64,000 nucleotides of DNA from Chamaecyparis obtusa (GCA_027943335.1 BSBK01006439.1:62001-126000); one strand, 5' to 3'. Shown: positions 34,565 to 47,224, counted from the stretch's first letter. Translations and numbers: made by a program. Notes: generated by a model from the sequence alone, not told the origin.

Positions 34565-36160
34565 CCTGGGGTAGAGAAAAAAAAAGACTCAGCCTAGTTA
34601 CTTGGGAAAAGGTGTGCAAATCTAAGAAATATGAGGGGTTGGGTATCAGAAGCATTATTAACACTAACAAAGCTCTGTTCGAAAACCAATACTAGAGAAT
34701 CTTTGAAGAAGAAAAGGAATGGAACTCCATCATAAAAAGTAAATATCATCATGCTTCCTTAGATAATACTTTAAACTTCTAGTTGGATATTTAAGGATCT
34801 TTTATATGGAAAAAAATTAGTAAGGGGAAGAACCTGGTCAGAAAGGTGCAAGATGGAAGCTGGGAAATGGTAGGAAGATTTAGTTTTGGGATGAAAAGTG
34901 GCTGATGGAAAATCCTTTAAATAAAAATCAAGAATGGTGAAATGCCATCCAAGATTGCAAGAAAACTATAGGGGAAAAGGTGCCAAACTATTGGATTAAT
35001 GAAGAATGGATAGACCTTAGTATAAAGGATGAAAAATTTAAAAATGTGAACAAATAACTTAGCAACTGGTTCATAAGAGAAAATATTCAAGATGAATTGA
35101 TTTGGGGTCTAGAAAATAATGGAAATTTCTCTATCTCCTTGGCTGTTTCCCTTTTCATTGTTCATGAAGACTAACCTCTCTGCTCCCAGGTATAGAACAA
35201 AAACCTTATTCCTAAAATTAACATGTTTTTTTTGGTTTCTTGTCCAGAATAAAATCCTTACCTTGGACAACCTTGCAAAAAGGGATTGTTACATGCCTAA
35301 TAGATGCTTCCTATGCTATGAAGTGGTAGAATCGTGTAATCACATGATGATACACTAATCCTATACTATAAAATTGTGGGATTCTCTTATCAAAAAAATC
35401 AATCTAGAGTGGGTGAAACCTCAGAGACTGCATGACCTTGTTCTTCAGTGGCAATGTCCTCTTCCAGGTAAAGAAGAGAAATTTATTTGGGATCTCTTTC
35501 TTCCTCATTTTCAATGGAGAATTTGGAAGGAGAGAAACAACAAAGTAATTAGAGACAAGCATACTCCTTATGATAAGACTATTATTATCATTGGTATAAG
35601 TCTCATTTAGAATTTCAAAAACTCCATCTCTAGAAAGTCTCAACTTTGGAACAAGGCAAAGAATATTGAATACATTCTCTCTTGGAATAGCAATAGAAGG
35701 AAAAATGACCCTAATCCCAGAGATAACATAATGTGGAATGCTCCTCCAATGGGTTTCCTCAAAGGAAACTTTGATGGAACTGCTAAGGGGAATCCTGGAA
35801 GGGCTGGGATGGGAGGTTTAATTAGAGACTGGAATGAGAATTACTTGGGAGTTGTGGCAGCTTCGATGGGAATACAAACCAATCACATAATTGAAGATGA
35901 GATGGCCTTACATGTTGTGATGCTAGCAAAAGAGATGGGTTGTGTAAAGTTTTGGCTAGAGGGAGATTCTCTCAATATCATCATTTCCATTAAAGGAAAA
36001 AGTGATACCTCCTAGACTATAGCCCACATAATTGAAAAAATTAAAAATATTTTACAAACTTTTGAGGAAAGTTTTATAACCCATGTCTACTAGGAAGGAA
36101 ATAAACCTACAGATAGCTTAGCTAATGTGGGGGCCCATAGTGATGCCATCAAATATTGGA
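34565..36160 (+). pseudogene. LINE ORF2 C-terminus: zf-RVT and RNase H
   Basis: The first block (34570-34690) is the post-RT segment typical of plant L1 ('LVTWEKVCKSKKYEGLGIRS'). A zf-RVT zinc-binding block follows at about 35260-35345: 'LDNLAKRDCYMPNRCFLCYEVVESCNHMM', with C..C and C...H. RNase H lies at 35731-36015: 'GNFDGTAKGNPG' with GLIRD, then 'EDEMALHVVMLA', then 'WLEGDSLNI', giving the D-E-D residues. Several stops and frame changes separate the blocks. Confidence 0.78.
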
Positions 36161-36403
36161 ATAGGGAAGTGAATCTCAATGTTGGGATCTTAAGTCTTAT
36201 CAATTATGATAAACTTAATCACAAAGAGGGAAACATAAGTAAATCTAATGATGATAAGGATAATTAAATTATTGAGGAAAGATTATTGCTAAGTAATGTG
36301 CAAGAAAATTATTACAGAGTTTATGACACATAGATTGTGGGTGAAGTTAAACAAAGCTATTTGAAGGAGCTAGAAGAACACTATTTTATTATTCCTTGAA
36401 GCT

Positions 36404-37276
36404 TTGAAAATCCAATGCCATCTTAGTTTAGAGAAAATGGGAGGTGGTCTGAAAAGGGAGGAGCCCTTAGATTGTGAGAAATGGAGGCAGGAGAAAAAAG
36501 TTTGGAAAAAACTGAAAAGTGGTGGTGCTACCGCGTACATGGAGAAGCTTCATGGATTCGACAAAAAGGTAACTAAAAAATTTTCCAAGGGATGGGTTAG
36601 TGGTAAATATAATTTGTGGGGAAAATCCTTTCCGCTTACTCTGAGCTTGGTTTCTGAGATTACTGGTTTGTCCCTTGATGGAATGAATTTCTATAGGGAT
36701 AATAAATGTATAGGGTCTAAAGCTTTTAAACATTTCCTTAGATATGTTAATGAAGAAACTTTGTTGACAAAAGGGTAGGGGGATTATATTGATATTGGAA
36801 AGATTAAGAAAATTTGGGCAAAAATCCTTAGGGTGATGATAGAGTATTTCACTCTAGATGGCCTCTATTCCAAGATTTATAATCTTCATTTCATTCTGGT
36901 TAATCATTTTAGGCATAGTAAGAAGGTATCCTTCCCTCACTTCCTCTTAATCTCTCTAAATAATAGCATAACTAAGAACAAGAAGATAGAAAGAAACCAT
37001 GTGCTTCATGAGGGTTTAATCTTGCTGATTACAGACTATGCCAGGGATCTAATTCTGGAACCCATTCCCAAAAGGGTTACAAGAAAGAGAAAAATTGACA
37101 GAGAAGAAGAGATGAAAAAGGAAAACCAGAAGAAGGGAAAGAAGAAAAATAAGAGCCCCCATGTAATTGTGGACAAATCTAAAGAATCTCACCCTTCTTC
37201 TCAAGAAAGGAATAAGATTACTAGCCTGGATGAAGAAATTGAGGAGGAGCCTGAGAATGAGGAGGGAGCCATGTAA
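36404..37276 (+). pseudogene. LINE-borne ORF3, nearly open (one amber stop)
   Basis: 290 codons in one frame with a single TAG at 36776-36778. Blocks: basic N-terminus; 'FSKGWVSGKYNLWGKSFPLT' then 'VSEITGLSLDG' (about residues 62-93); 'IWAKILRVMIEYFTLDG' and 'VSFPHFLLISLNNSI' (about 138-188); then a Lys/Glu-rich tail with nuclear-localisation-like clusters (KRVTRKRK, KKGKKKNK) ending in an acidic stretch. The middle aligns with 5400-5080 on the minus strand (ITDKFIAKVIGLSLDG; KHFTLEG; ISIPFYLLHS). It is a conserved accessory ORF of unknown function located 3' of RNase H. The same plan (GLP-type block, helical block, Lys-rich tail) is seen in the 1045-aa ORF at 25004-28141. Confidence 0.65.
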
Positions 37277-37285
37277 TACATGTGT

Positions 37286-38084
37286 ATACTCTAATCTAGT
37301 GTCTAAGTTATCCTAATCCGAGATCATTTTTTTAATTTTTTTTATTAACATTGGTATTTGACAAAGCATAGACATTATAGAAAAGATGATATGATGTTTA
37401 GACAATTTATGAAAATTATATTTTTGTTATAAAAAAATAAATATTAAGAGACAATGATGATTTTTTATGATAAAATAGAAATATATCATTCACATTAAGA
37501 TAGTATACTTTACATTTTCTATGATAAAAATAAAAGATAGTTTATGATCTATTTCTTGTTAGTTTTATGATTAATTGGAATTAATTTTTGAATCAGAAAC
37601 ACATATAAATTTTTATGGGATTTGTATCTTTCAATTACACTATGAGAAACATTATGTTATCTTCTTCAATTGTCTCCATTGAGATGTTGAGAGATGGAAT
37701 ATATTGTGCTATCATATTTTTTAAATATACAAAATAGTGAAATACTAAGATATTTCTTTGTAAAAGAGTGTGTGTGTGTGTGTGTGTGTGTATAACTACT
37801 CATGTATGGCCTTTTCACTTAGCAGCTTATCTCCTCCTTAGTGTCAATTGTCATTTAGAGATTTGATGAATGTGCTTGACTCCCCTGGTGACCAGTCTTT
37901 TTATCTCTATTTGCCACCTTTGAGCTATGAGACTTGACATCGACACCAAGAAAACAATCCTTTGGCATTCACATGTTGATTCCTTTGGTTGCTGAGTATT
38001 ATTCTTTATCTTGTTTCGGTCATGTTTATTAGGTGGAAATGTGGAAGAGTTAGTGAGGATGATGGTGTTCCCACATCCCTTAGA
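37286..38084. other. AT-rich interval with a (GT)n microsatellite
   Basis: GT dinucleotide run of about 24 bp at 37768-37792. No gene seen. Confidence 0.6.
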
Positions 38085-38995
38085 ACATTCACTTATTGAT
38101 AGTTGTGGGTTGCAACCAATAATTTCAAGTATAAGTTGGGAAGTAGCTCATTCAACTCAGTTTTCAAAGGAACTCTACTAGACAAAACTCTCATCATTGT
38201 CAAAATATTAGAGGGTTGAGAGGAAGTAGAGAAGCAATTTCATGCAGAAATAAGTATAATTGGTCAAAGACAATATGTGAATCTAGTGAGGTTGTGGTGA
38301 TTTTTCATGGAGGGATCTCGAAGACTACTCATTTATGACTACATTTCCAACATCTCTCTTGACTCCTTTTTGTTCTATGGGAAAAATAGAGAAGATCAAG
38401 AGAAGTTGAATTGGAAAACCAAATTTCAAATAGCATTGGGCATTGCACAAGCAATGGGTTATCTTCATGAGGAATACAAATATTGCACCATTCACTATGA
38501 TATTAAGCTAGAAAACATTCTCCTTGATGCCGAGTTTTATCCCAAGTAGCTGATTTTGGGCTGGCAAAACTTATGGGTAGAGATCTCAATTGTGTATTGA
38601 CCATGACAAGAAGAACCATAGGCTATTTGGCTCTAGAGTTGATCTTTTGTCTTCCCATCACTTAAAAGGTGGATGTGTATAGTCTTGGCATGACACTTCT
38701 CAAGATTAAATCAAGATGAAGGAATTTAGACATGAATTTCATCGTGCCCAACTCTTATTACTTTCCTCCATGGGCTTACAATCAATTCCATAATGCAAAC
38801 CTCATGGGTATTATTGATAGGAGGATATCACGTGAGGCAGATGCTCAAGAGGTTAGAAGGGTCATTGCAATAAGAATGTTATGCATTCAAAGAGATGAAA
38901 ATCTTAGGCAATCCATGGCTCAAGTTGTGAAAATACTCAAAGGTGTTTGGAAAGTGAAGCCCAACTGTCATGTGATTATTCATCTTCAAATGTCT
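38085..38995 (+). pseudogene. Receptor-like protein kinase domain (lectin-receptor type), decayed
   Basis: Plant Ser/Thr kinase text in order: a glycine-loop-like 'LGSSSFNSVFKG', lysine block 'IIVKIL', an alpha-C-like 'KQFHAEISIIGQ', and 'RRLLIYDYISNISLDSFLF' (from 38313). The catalytic loop is 'HYDIKLENILLD' (HRD changed to HYD), followed by 'ADFGLAKLMG' in a shifted frame. An APE-like block is changed to ALE. The C-lobe continues as 'MNFIVPNSYYFPPWAYNQF' and 'RRVIAIRMLCIQRDENLRQSMAQVVKIL' (38732-39000). The last blocks resemble SD2-5-type S-domain receptor kinases. There are several stops and at least one frameshift. No lectin domain or transmembrane part is present. An intronless fragment, possibly a retrocopy or a truncated duplicate. 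Confidence 0.85.
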
Positions 38996-39004
38996 CTTCC
39001 TTGA

Positions 39005-41893
39005 TGGTTGTATATGAATCTATAAATGGGCTTGCAATACATGTACTACATGTATCAGATATTGCATTAAAATTATAAATAATTCCCTACTTGAGAGTAG
39101 ATGTAGGAAATTTCTAAATCACTATAAAATCATTTGTTTAGCATTTGTTCTTATTCTTCCTATTTTATTTCATTTATCTTCTTGGTTTTATATTTAAAAT
39201 TGGTATCAGGACTAGTTTGGCTTCAGCAGTGATGAAGGAAGAAGATGATGACACTGATTTTGTTCTTGATGAATTTCTTGAAAATTTAGGTTTGGCTGAA
39301 GAGGAAGATACTAAAGTGAGGTTAAACTAGAGGATGTTGAGGCCAAGACTAGGAGGATTTCCAAAAGGGAAAAAATATTAGGTTGAAGGAAGAGCATTTC
39401 CTACTCATAGACCAAATGTTTTGTATGGACCAAAAGTTGGAAGTTTTGTGTCACATAATGAATGTTGAAAAAGACTAATGTGAGAAAGAGTGGTTCATTT
39501 GAACAAACTCTATTTTAAGAAGAGAAAAATGATGGAAAGGGCCATAAAATCTTGATAAAGGACTCTTTCCTCACAATAATATATGTCTTGTTGATAGATA
39601 AGTTTCCCCTTGGTGAAAAGAATCCAGAAGACAATTTTGAGTGCCTAGTGACTGAAGATCTTAGGAGCACAAGGATTATAGAGCTCAAGGAAGATAGAGA
39701 GAACCTATAGCTCAAGGTTGCACATGATCCACAAGCCTTTGAAAAATATGAGAATAAATTCCTTTATGATTTATTATTTTATATTAGAGAAGTAGAGGCG
39801 GAGTGGAATACATTGACTCTAGAATTGTCTTCCATGCCTTCAAACCTAGGATTTGGGTGACATTATGGTGTGAATGACGGGAACTACATTGGGTAGGCAT
39901 CAAGGTTTTATAGACCATTATGTGGTGGTGTTGATCACACACAAGTTTATACAATGAAATCTAATAAAGTAGATCACGGATAGCCTCCAACATCTTCAAT
40001 AGAGGAAGGTTTATCTATGTTGTATGGCATGCCAAACTGGGAGGACACTAACCAAATCTACAACCATGGTGGTAATAAAATTGTTGATGATTTTCCTACT
40101 TCGTATTACTCACCAATTCTTGTAAATTCTACAAATGACTTGGCAAAAAGTTACGAGAGGTTGTAGATGATAAATTATCATGTTCATAATTTTTGGTATT
40201 CCATTACCACATCAAAAAAACATCTATTACAAAAAATAACTAGAGATAATATAGTTTTGGAAATCCAGTTCTCTTGGATGGTGGGTAGTTTGACTTTTAC
40301 AACAAGTGCTGCAGGGTAGCGTAGTTCTTGCCAAGTCCTGGCAAGGAAATTTTCACAAATAAGAAAAGATGAAGAAGTTAGGATAGGGTATCTAGAGATG
40401 TGCAACCATTGAAAAAGATTGTGTGAACATTTTGGTTTGTTGAATATATATTTTTAATACAAGATGAAGCTCTACCCATTTGGGAGCACAAATAATGAGT
40501 ATCTTATGGTTTCTGTAACTTTTAAATCATGATATTTGTACAAGAAAATTACCAAAATGTAACCCTCAAATGAAGATCCAATACCATGTCTACAAAGATC
40601 AAATATTGCACTACATTCTTGAGATGATGTTAGGTTGCAAAAGAAAGGTAGAGAATAAATGAAATTTAGTAAATCATATTGTGGTAGCAATGATAGGCCT
40701 AAAGGGTTGGTTCTATGAAATAAACTAAGATAATGCATAATAGGGGTTAATCAGAGACAATTATAAGTTGTAATGGTGTTGCAAAATATCCATTGATCAT
40801 CCATAAAAAAAAATAACTTTATTCAACAAAATTCAACCAATGAAAATCACATGCTTTCACCTTTTTCCATAGTTAAATGACATTGGGCATATGATTCTCA
40901 ATATGTAATCATGCATGTTAGAGGAAGGAATGGCACAATGAATGATTAAGATTCAAGGATTGGCATAACTATACTTAGGTTTCTAGGGCTACACAACTAT
41001 TCAAATGCATTTTGAGAATTCCAGACATCAGACATGTCTCTGCCCCCCATGGATGAATAATGATTGCTTCTACTATGGACATGCATACCAAATATACAAA
41101 CAAGTCTATTAGAAAAGTAACATGCTAAAATCCCTTTTTGATATCTATAAGGAAACCTATTCCAAGATCTCAAAATGTGACTTTGGAATTTTTGCCCATT
41201 TGTTGAACAAGATGATAACACCAATTTTCCAATCTCACTTCATTTATAGAAGAATAATTATAGGAGACATAACCTTTCTAATCAAGAAATAACTACAAGC
41301 ATGTAACATAATAGGGTGGTCCAACAATAGTGAGTCCCACTTTTTGGCCAACTTTGACACAGAGTTCAACATTCTAAGAAAAAACTTCACTTTCAAACAT
41401 CTGTTGCCGCAAAACTATTAGGAATTTGAAGATGATGTAAACTAGAGTCTTTTATAATTTTCTTTCTAGTTTCTAAATATACTTTTAAAAAAAATCATTT
41501 AAATTCATTTTTCCTTCACCTTCTAAAAGTGGTTTGCGTGAAAAAAATATGTTTTTAAGGAGTTACTATCACTTGGATCAACATAATTTTTTTTTAAATA
41601 TGATAACAATGTAATTATTTCAAGAGTATATTTTTAACTTTGATATCTAAAGGATGCAATTGGTTTTATTTATTTTGGATCGATATTTCATAGTTTATTA
41701 AGTTTTAAAGTGACAGTAATTGTAATTTGGCCATAAGGTCACTTGGATCACTCTAACTTGATCTATGTATATCAAAATTCATTTTTTCTTTTTTTCATAG
41801 AAAGGCAACACAAATATTGTTTTCTTAAATATTTTTTATAATTTTTTTTTTTAATCATTTACTATTTTTCCCAAAGTCTTGAACAGACAGGTT
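39005..41893. other. Interval with unrecognised coding-like text (39200-40170)
   Basis: From 39229, acidic coding-like text ('EEDDDTDFVLDEFLENLG') and later fragments in changing frames (for example 'PTHRPNVLYGP', 'ECLVTEDLRSTRIIELKED') suggest a decayed gene or retroelement body. I do not recognise the family. TGGTATCAGGAC at 39201 is near a primer-site word but not exact. The rest to 41893 is AT-rich without a supported feature. Confidence 0.35.
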
Positions 41894-41898
41894 GTTGA
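41894..41898. repeat. Target-site duplication GTTGA, left
   Basis: GTTGA directly before the solo LTR, repeated at 43092-43096. Confidence 0.9.
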
Positions 41899-43091
41899 TG
41901 TTGGAAATATTCAGGAATTAACCAAGTTACTGAGAGGGGAGGGGTGAATCAGTAACTCCAAATTTTCTTCTAATTTTAACATGTATTTTACTTTTTAACC
42001 TTTGCATACAGAAAGCATGAAACTTGAAAGCATTCACAATAATGACACAAAGATTTGGTTACCCAGAAACCTTCCAAAAGAAAGTAAAACTGGGGTGGGG
42101 ATGAAACCCACAAAGCTTTAATACTGCAGAATAAAGTTGGCCGGTTAAGGCTTACAATTTGATCACTTCTGATGATTTGCCCTGTTAGGAGCAATAAGGA
42201 TTGCTAAATCCACCCTGTTAAAGGATTTACAAACATACAGTGAAGTATGCACTCGGTAAAGAGATTTATACAAAGACTGTTAAGTCTACCCGGTTAAAGG
42301 ATTTAGTACTGATTCACCTGTTAGAATGAAACAATAGATCTCTGCTTTGCAACTGGATTGCTGATTGAGATTCTCTGATGTACTGATCACCTTCTGTGAT
42401 GAATTTGTCTTTTGCTGTACCTTATACTTCTGAAGCCTTCTGTAATTCGCTTATCTCTGCCTTTCTTTTTCTTTCACATATATTCTACTTGATACATTTC
42501 ATCTTTTTACAACATTGTTTATATATAGGTCTTAAACAATTAATTACAATTACAATTACACAGTCGGCTTGACAAATAAACATAAGTGCTACTAAGTCGG
42601 CCCAAGTAGTTACTCGGTTCCTTCAAACTGACTCGGTGACTTTCTGATACTCGGCGTCCACTGCATTACTCGGCATCGTCATGCACTCGGTAGAAGTGAA
42701 GGCACGGTTCATACTGATCACTCGGTAGGTATTGAACTCGGTAAGTACTGGTGACTCGGTAGACAAGATGTTACTCGGTTTACATTGTCCTGATCGGTTT
42801 GTACTAACTTGCTCGGTTTGCACTGTCTGCTCGGTTTGCACTGTCTGCTCGGTTTGCACTGTCTGCTCGGTTTGCACTGTCTACTCGGTTTGCACTGTCT
42901 GCTCGGTTTGCACTGTCTGCTCGGTTTGCACTGTCTGCTTGGTTTGCATTGTCTGCTCGGTTTGCACTGTCTGCTCGGTTTGCACTGTCTGCTCGGTTTG
43001 CATTGTCTGCTCGGTTTGCACTGTCTGCTCGGTTTGCATCCAGAGTGCAAATAAGTGTTGTCACTAGTGGCAATTCTGCTAAATGCCAACA
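41899..43091 (-). mobile_element. Solo LTR of the young-element family (minus strand)
   Basis: 1193 bp, reverse-complement of the 22151-23326 LTR, with TGTTGG...CCAACA ends and a perfect GTTGA target duplication. No internal sequence, so it arose by LTR-LTR recombination. It carries 12-13 units of the 18-bp minisatellite, against 11 and 4 in the LTRs of the complete element. Confidence 0.95.
42808..43043 (-). repeat. 18-bp minisatellite in the solo LTR, about 12-13 units
   Basis: On the plus strand the unit reads CTCGGTTTGCACTGTCTG. A few units carry CATT for CACT or CTTGG for CTCGG. Open frames through it on both strands are artefacts. Confidence 0.95.
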
Positions 43092-43096
43092 GTTGA
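43092..43096. repeat. Target-site duplication GTTGA, right
   Basis: Matches 41894-41898. Confidence 0.9.
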
Positions 43097-43308
43097 ATGA
43101 CCAAATAACCTGTTTAGTTAAAGTAATATTTAAAAGTGATAATGAACTCAATATGTATTAAAATTATATTCATTAGAAAGATTGTTCCAAATAGCATTGT
43201 TTGACATCACCTTTTTGAAAAAAAACATCATGTTTAGTCCTTGTTTTAGGCTCTGAAAGACCATTTTTCTAAAGTTTAATTATTTTCTGAGGGCAAAATT
43301 TTAGTTTT

Positions 43309-43367
43309 GGGGTCTTCGTGCGAAGACCCCCTTCACACGAAGATACTGGAGGGGCTTCGTGTGAAGG
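43309..43367. other. Two adjacent GC-rich hairpins
   Basis: A perfect inverted repeat of 10-bp arms (GGGGTCTTCG / CGAAGACCCC, 2-base loop, 43309-43330) is directly followed by a 13-bp inverted repeat (CCTTCACACGAAG at 43330-43342 and CTTCGTGTGAAGG at 43355-43367). Stands out from the AT-rich surroundings. Function unknown. Confidence 0.75.
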
Positions 43368-43706
43368 CTCTCAAGTGAAAATCTCAGCAAGAAAACATCT
43401 ATCAGAATTTTTTCTTGGGTACTTCACACAAAGTATCTACTTCAAGCAAAGTCGGCTAGTAAAATTATTTTGTAAAAAAAATTTAGAATGGTATAAAAGT
43501 AAAATATTTTGTTTCTATTTTATATCGAATTGTAATTAATAAATTCACATTTTCTATTATTGAAGGCATTTTTTGAAGGAGGATTAATATTTCTATTTTT
43601 TCAAAGGCATAATTTTGGAGAGGAAAAATATTAGATTAAAGTATTTTTTGAAGAATAAAATTTTTGTTGATGATCTTGTGGAAGACATTTTTTGGAGCTC
43701 AAAGAA

Positions 43707-45775
43707 ATGGGGAACAAGAAGGGAAGACAAAGTAAATCTTCTAGAAAAAGGTCACCCGACATTGAACAAAGAAATTGTGAAGCTATATTGGCATATTATC
43801 ATAAAACTAAAGAAGCTCCAGAAGACAAGCTGAAGTAGGAGGGTCAAGTCAAGTCAAAAAATTGCACATTGAAGAAGGGTTGGGAGTACTCCCTATGAAA
43901 GCTCAAACAATTGATGTTGGAGAAGGATCAACATCATGTGCTCCTATTGGTATGGATGAACTTTTAAATGTAGCTCAAACTGTAAAGAGAAATATTAATT
44001 ATAGAAACTTAGACCATTTACTTACAATGGATGTGGACAATTTGAGATCAGTTGCTAATGTTCAACACTTAAGTCTTGCTGAGAAGAGATTAATGAATAT
44101 GATATCAAGAGAAATATTGGGTAAATTTGATAATTTTGAAACACTTGAACAAGATCAATTGCTTTCACTTATAGTTATAAACAAAAAATTGGAAGGGGCA
44201 TTAAAATTATTAGGTATAGACACATCATCAAAGAAGAGAAAAGTTGTTGATATGCAAACTGATATGATTGAAAATCTTAAGAAAGGTTTGAACCAACTAG
44301 GAAAGTGATCTCGAACTATAGATAAGTCCATTACAAGAAAAGTTTTGTTGACATCCATTGTAGGTAACACTATGGGACAAAAAAGATAGATATATTCAGT
44401 TTCATCTCAGTTTGGTTTGAATAGGGAAACAATATCATGATATGTTAATAGGACAATACTTTTGGATGATAGCACCTTGGAAGGCAATTGGGTGATCATG
44501 TGTAGAGCTCCTCATTTTGATAGGACTGATGAAGGAACAAAAATTTGGTCACATCATTTTGGAATGATAATACACATCCTTCATCAAACACTAGAGATGT
44601 TATCAAACATAGAATTTCAGCTAATCAATATGAATATCATACAAAACATCAGTTGGACACAACACAACATGAAATGTATGTGCCATTTTGTAGTTCAAAT
44701 CCTAGTATAAAGATTGGGAAAATATTGTTTGAAAGATTGAAGCCATATTATATTAGGACAAATAAAGTGTTTGAAAATTTTTGTTGTCAATATCATATTG
44801 AATTTGATCTCCACTATCAGGTATTTTGAAAGTTTGTAGAAGACACTTATGGTTTTGAAAAGGCTCCTCCTACTAGACGAAGTGAGTTCATCTCATCCAT
44901 TTTATGTGATAAAAGAGATGATGTAGATGGACAAATAAATTCCATAAAAGGAATATGCCAAACATGTGCTGATTTGTCTCTTTTTCCTTTGAAAAATGAA
45001 AATATTGATGTAACAAAGATGGTAAATTGCAAGAGTTACAAATATGTAAAGAATGAAAAAAAATTTGGGAAAGAATCCAAAAGGTTAGAATATGTTGAAG
45101 AGGAGATAAATGTTGGAGTATCTATGGAAAAATTTAAAAAATTGATTCAACCCTACATTCATCATGCTTTTCTTGCAAAGTGGCAAGCACAACAACTTCA
45201 AACACTAATAGACAATTTCCCACTTGGAACTATTGTATCAGTTGTTGATTTTGTATAAAATTATTCTTTTGTTCATCAAAAGGCAATTCAGTCAGAATAC
45301 TATTTTTCAAAGAAAATTACTATTATGGTACATGTGTGTTATCGACATGCACAATTAGATTTGGATGGTATTCAGAGAACATTTGAAGCATAGGTCATCA
45401 AGAAGGAATATCATTTTTATATAAGTGATGATAGAGAGCATGACATTCATTATGTGGAACACTGCTTCAAGATTTTTTCTGCAAATTTGAAAGAAAGAGG
45501 TATAAAAATTGATAAACATTATGTTTGGCTAGATGGATGTGTTGCACAATTCAAATCATCGAGACCATTTTATGCACTAAGTAGATATCATCGTAATGAA
45601 AACATACCACATGTTTGGAGTTTTGTTGAGAGTGGACAAAACATGATGGTGTTGGAGCTTGCATCAAACATTCTATACGAAAGTATCAAATGAATTATTA
45701 GGGAGTGCATATAAAAATGCACATCATGTGGTTGAATGGTGCAAGACACATTTCACACCAAATGAGAATGACACG
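43707..45775 (+). pseudogene. Transposase-like gene, copy A (3' end lost)
   Basis: Likely start at 43707: a basic N-terminus 'MGNKKGRQSKSSRKRS', then two frame changes. Next come a helical block ('DELLNVAQTVKRN', 43940-44300), 'FWNDNTHPSSNTRDVIKHR' (44550-44600), 'ILFERLKPYYIR', a 'CQTCADL' cysteine pair (44955-44975), 'ITIMVHVCYRHAQLDLDG' (45315-45375), 'YISDDREHD' (45419-45445) and 'VWLDGCVAQFKSS' (45525-45560). Spaced Asp blocks and a late 'WSFVESG' fit an RNase-H-fold (DDE-type) transposase, though I cannot name the family. Stops: at least eight. Its end is cut by the retroelement at 45778. It overlaps copy B by about 185 bp of similar sequence. Confidence 0.55.
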
Positions 45776-45777
45776 TA

Positions 45778-47000
45778 TGTTGGAATTAGGAGAGATAGGG
45801 TACTAAGAGGGGAGGGGTGAATTAGTGCCCACAAAAACTTTCACTTATAAACCTTTTAGATCTGAACTAGTAAATAATGTAACCTTCAAAAATAACTTGC
45901 ATCAAATGCATTTATCATTCATTCATTTAACTTGTAAAAAGTAAACAACATGAAATCAAAAATATAACAGTCCCATAACACAAGTATTTTGGTAACACAT
46001 AAACCCTTTTTAGAAGGTAAAAACTACGGTGGGGATGACACCCACAAATTCTTAACTACTATAGATAAAAAAGGTTTTCCTTTTAGGGCTACAAGATTTG
46101 ATCACTTCTAGTGATCTTACCTTGTTAGGAGTAACATATTAGATCAGCTAGATCTACCTAGTGATAGGATTTTAGCAACACTACTTGAGTGTGCACTTGG
46201 TTAAGAGATTTACAAAAGACTATCAAGTCTACTTTGTTAAGAGATTTAACCTATTACAATTATTAGAAAGCAATAGGTAACTATATGATAAATGACAACT
46301 TGATTGTTTGATAGAGATCAATAAAATAATGATAAAATATCACCTCTACTGTGATGAATCTCTACTCTGAACTACTCGATAAGCCTTCTCTGATTCTACT
46401 TAATCTGATAAACTTCTAAATTCTATTATGTTATGTCTGTCAACTGATAATCTTGAAGGTTTCCTAGAACTTCAATTGCTTCTACGTTCATACATTAGTT
46501 CACACCAAAAATTATGTAAACATACAATTATATATCATACTACATTATGCCACTTACAAAATTAGGTTTACAACTCTTAGACAAAACCCTAAGATCTACA
46601 GTGTACAAAAAAGACCTAGATAAAACTATTTCATACGATCTTCATTACATTTAATACAAATCTCAATAATAAATTATTCTCGATCTTGGTAAAATGTTTT
46701 ATGATCTTTTGTAACCATTTGCATAGAAGAATGTGTCATTCTTGATTACTATGTCATATCCTATAATCCTCGGTAAACACTGTATAAACTACTTGGTGTT
46801 TATTCTAATGCTCGGTGTTTACTGTCACTCAGTATCAGTGTCTGCTAATGTTCAGTAAACTGACTAATGCTTGGTGTATATTCTTTAACTAACTAGCCTA
46901 TTTTCTTGTAGTTACCGACTAGCTTAATATAAGTAACTGACCGATGTCTTTGATAACCTTTGATACTAATGACAACCTCTAATGCTCAATAGAGATAACA
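45778..47000 (-). repeat. 3' LTR of the older element
   Basis: 1223 bp. The left end TGTTGGAATTAGG (minus-strand CCTAATTCCAACA) carries 'GAGGGGAGGGGTGAAT', the complement of the LTR-end motif seen in the other families. CTCGGTG words recur in its right part. Confidence 0.88.
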
Positions 47001-47012
47001 ATCTTCCCCTTT
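47001..47012 (-). other. Polypurine tract of the older element
   Basis: Minus strand AAAGGGGAAGAT abuts the LTR. Further tracts lie nearby (minus-strand AAAAAGGGGGAAAT around 47180-47193, GAGGGGGAGTATAG around 47107-47120), again a multiple-tract arrangement. Confidence 0.75.
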
Positions 47013-47224
47013 GACATTAGTATCAAAACTTGAATGTATATAGACCTTGTGTCTGAAAACTTATATCTTCATCATATACACATACTTATCAAAAAATTTC
47101 TCTATACTCCCCCTCGGTGCATGCTTTTGGTAATGTGTAGTATACTTAGCAAAAAGTTACATATTTGGCATATACATTGATTTCCCCCTTTTTGATATTT
47201 ATGCCAAATGCAAAAATTGTATAC

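Larger units (their letters stand above)
34565..37285 (+). mobile_element. 5'-truncated LINE with ORF3 (plus strand)
   Basis: It holds the C-terminal end of a LINE polyprotein (34565-36160), about 240 bp of spacer and a nearly open third ORF (36404-37276). Same overall order as the minus-strand LINE at 3765-6690, but the 3' end is different, so it is another subfamily. No clear poly(A) or target duplication; T-rich sequence follows 37325. Confidence 0.7.

Noticed and set aside
39201..39212. Possible primer-binding site TGGTATCAGGAC
   Set aside because: Two mismatches to the primer word, no LTR end (CA) just upstream, and no partner LTR found.
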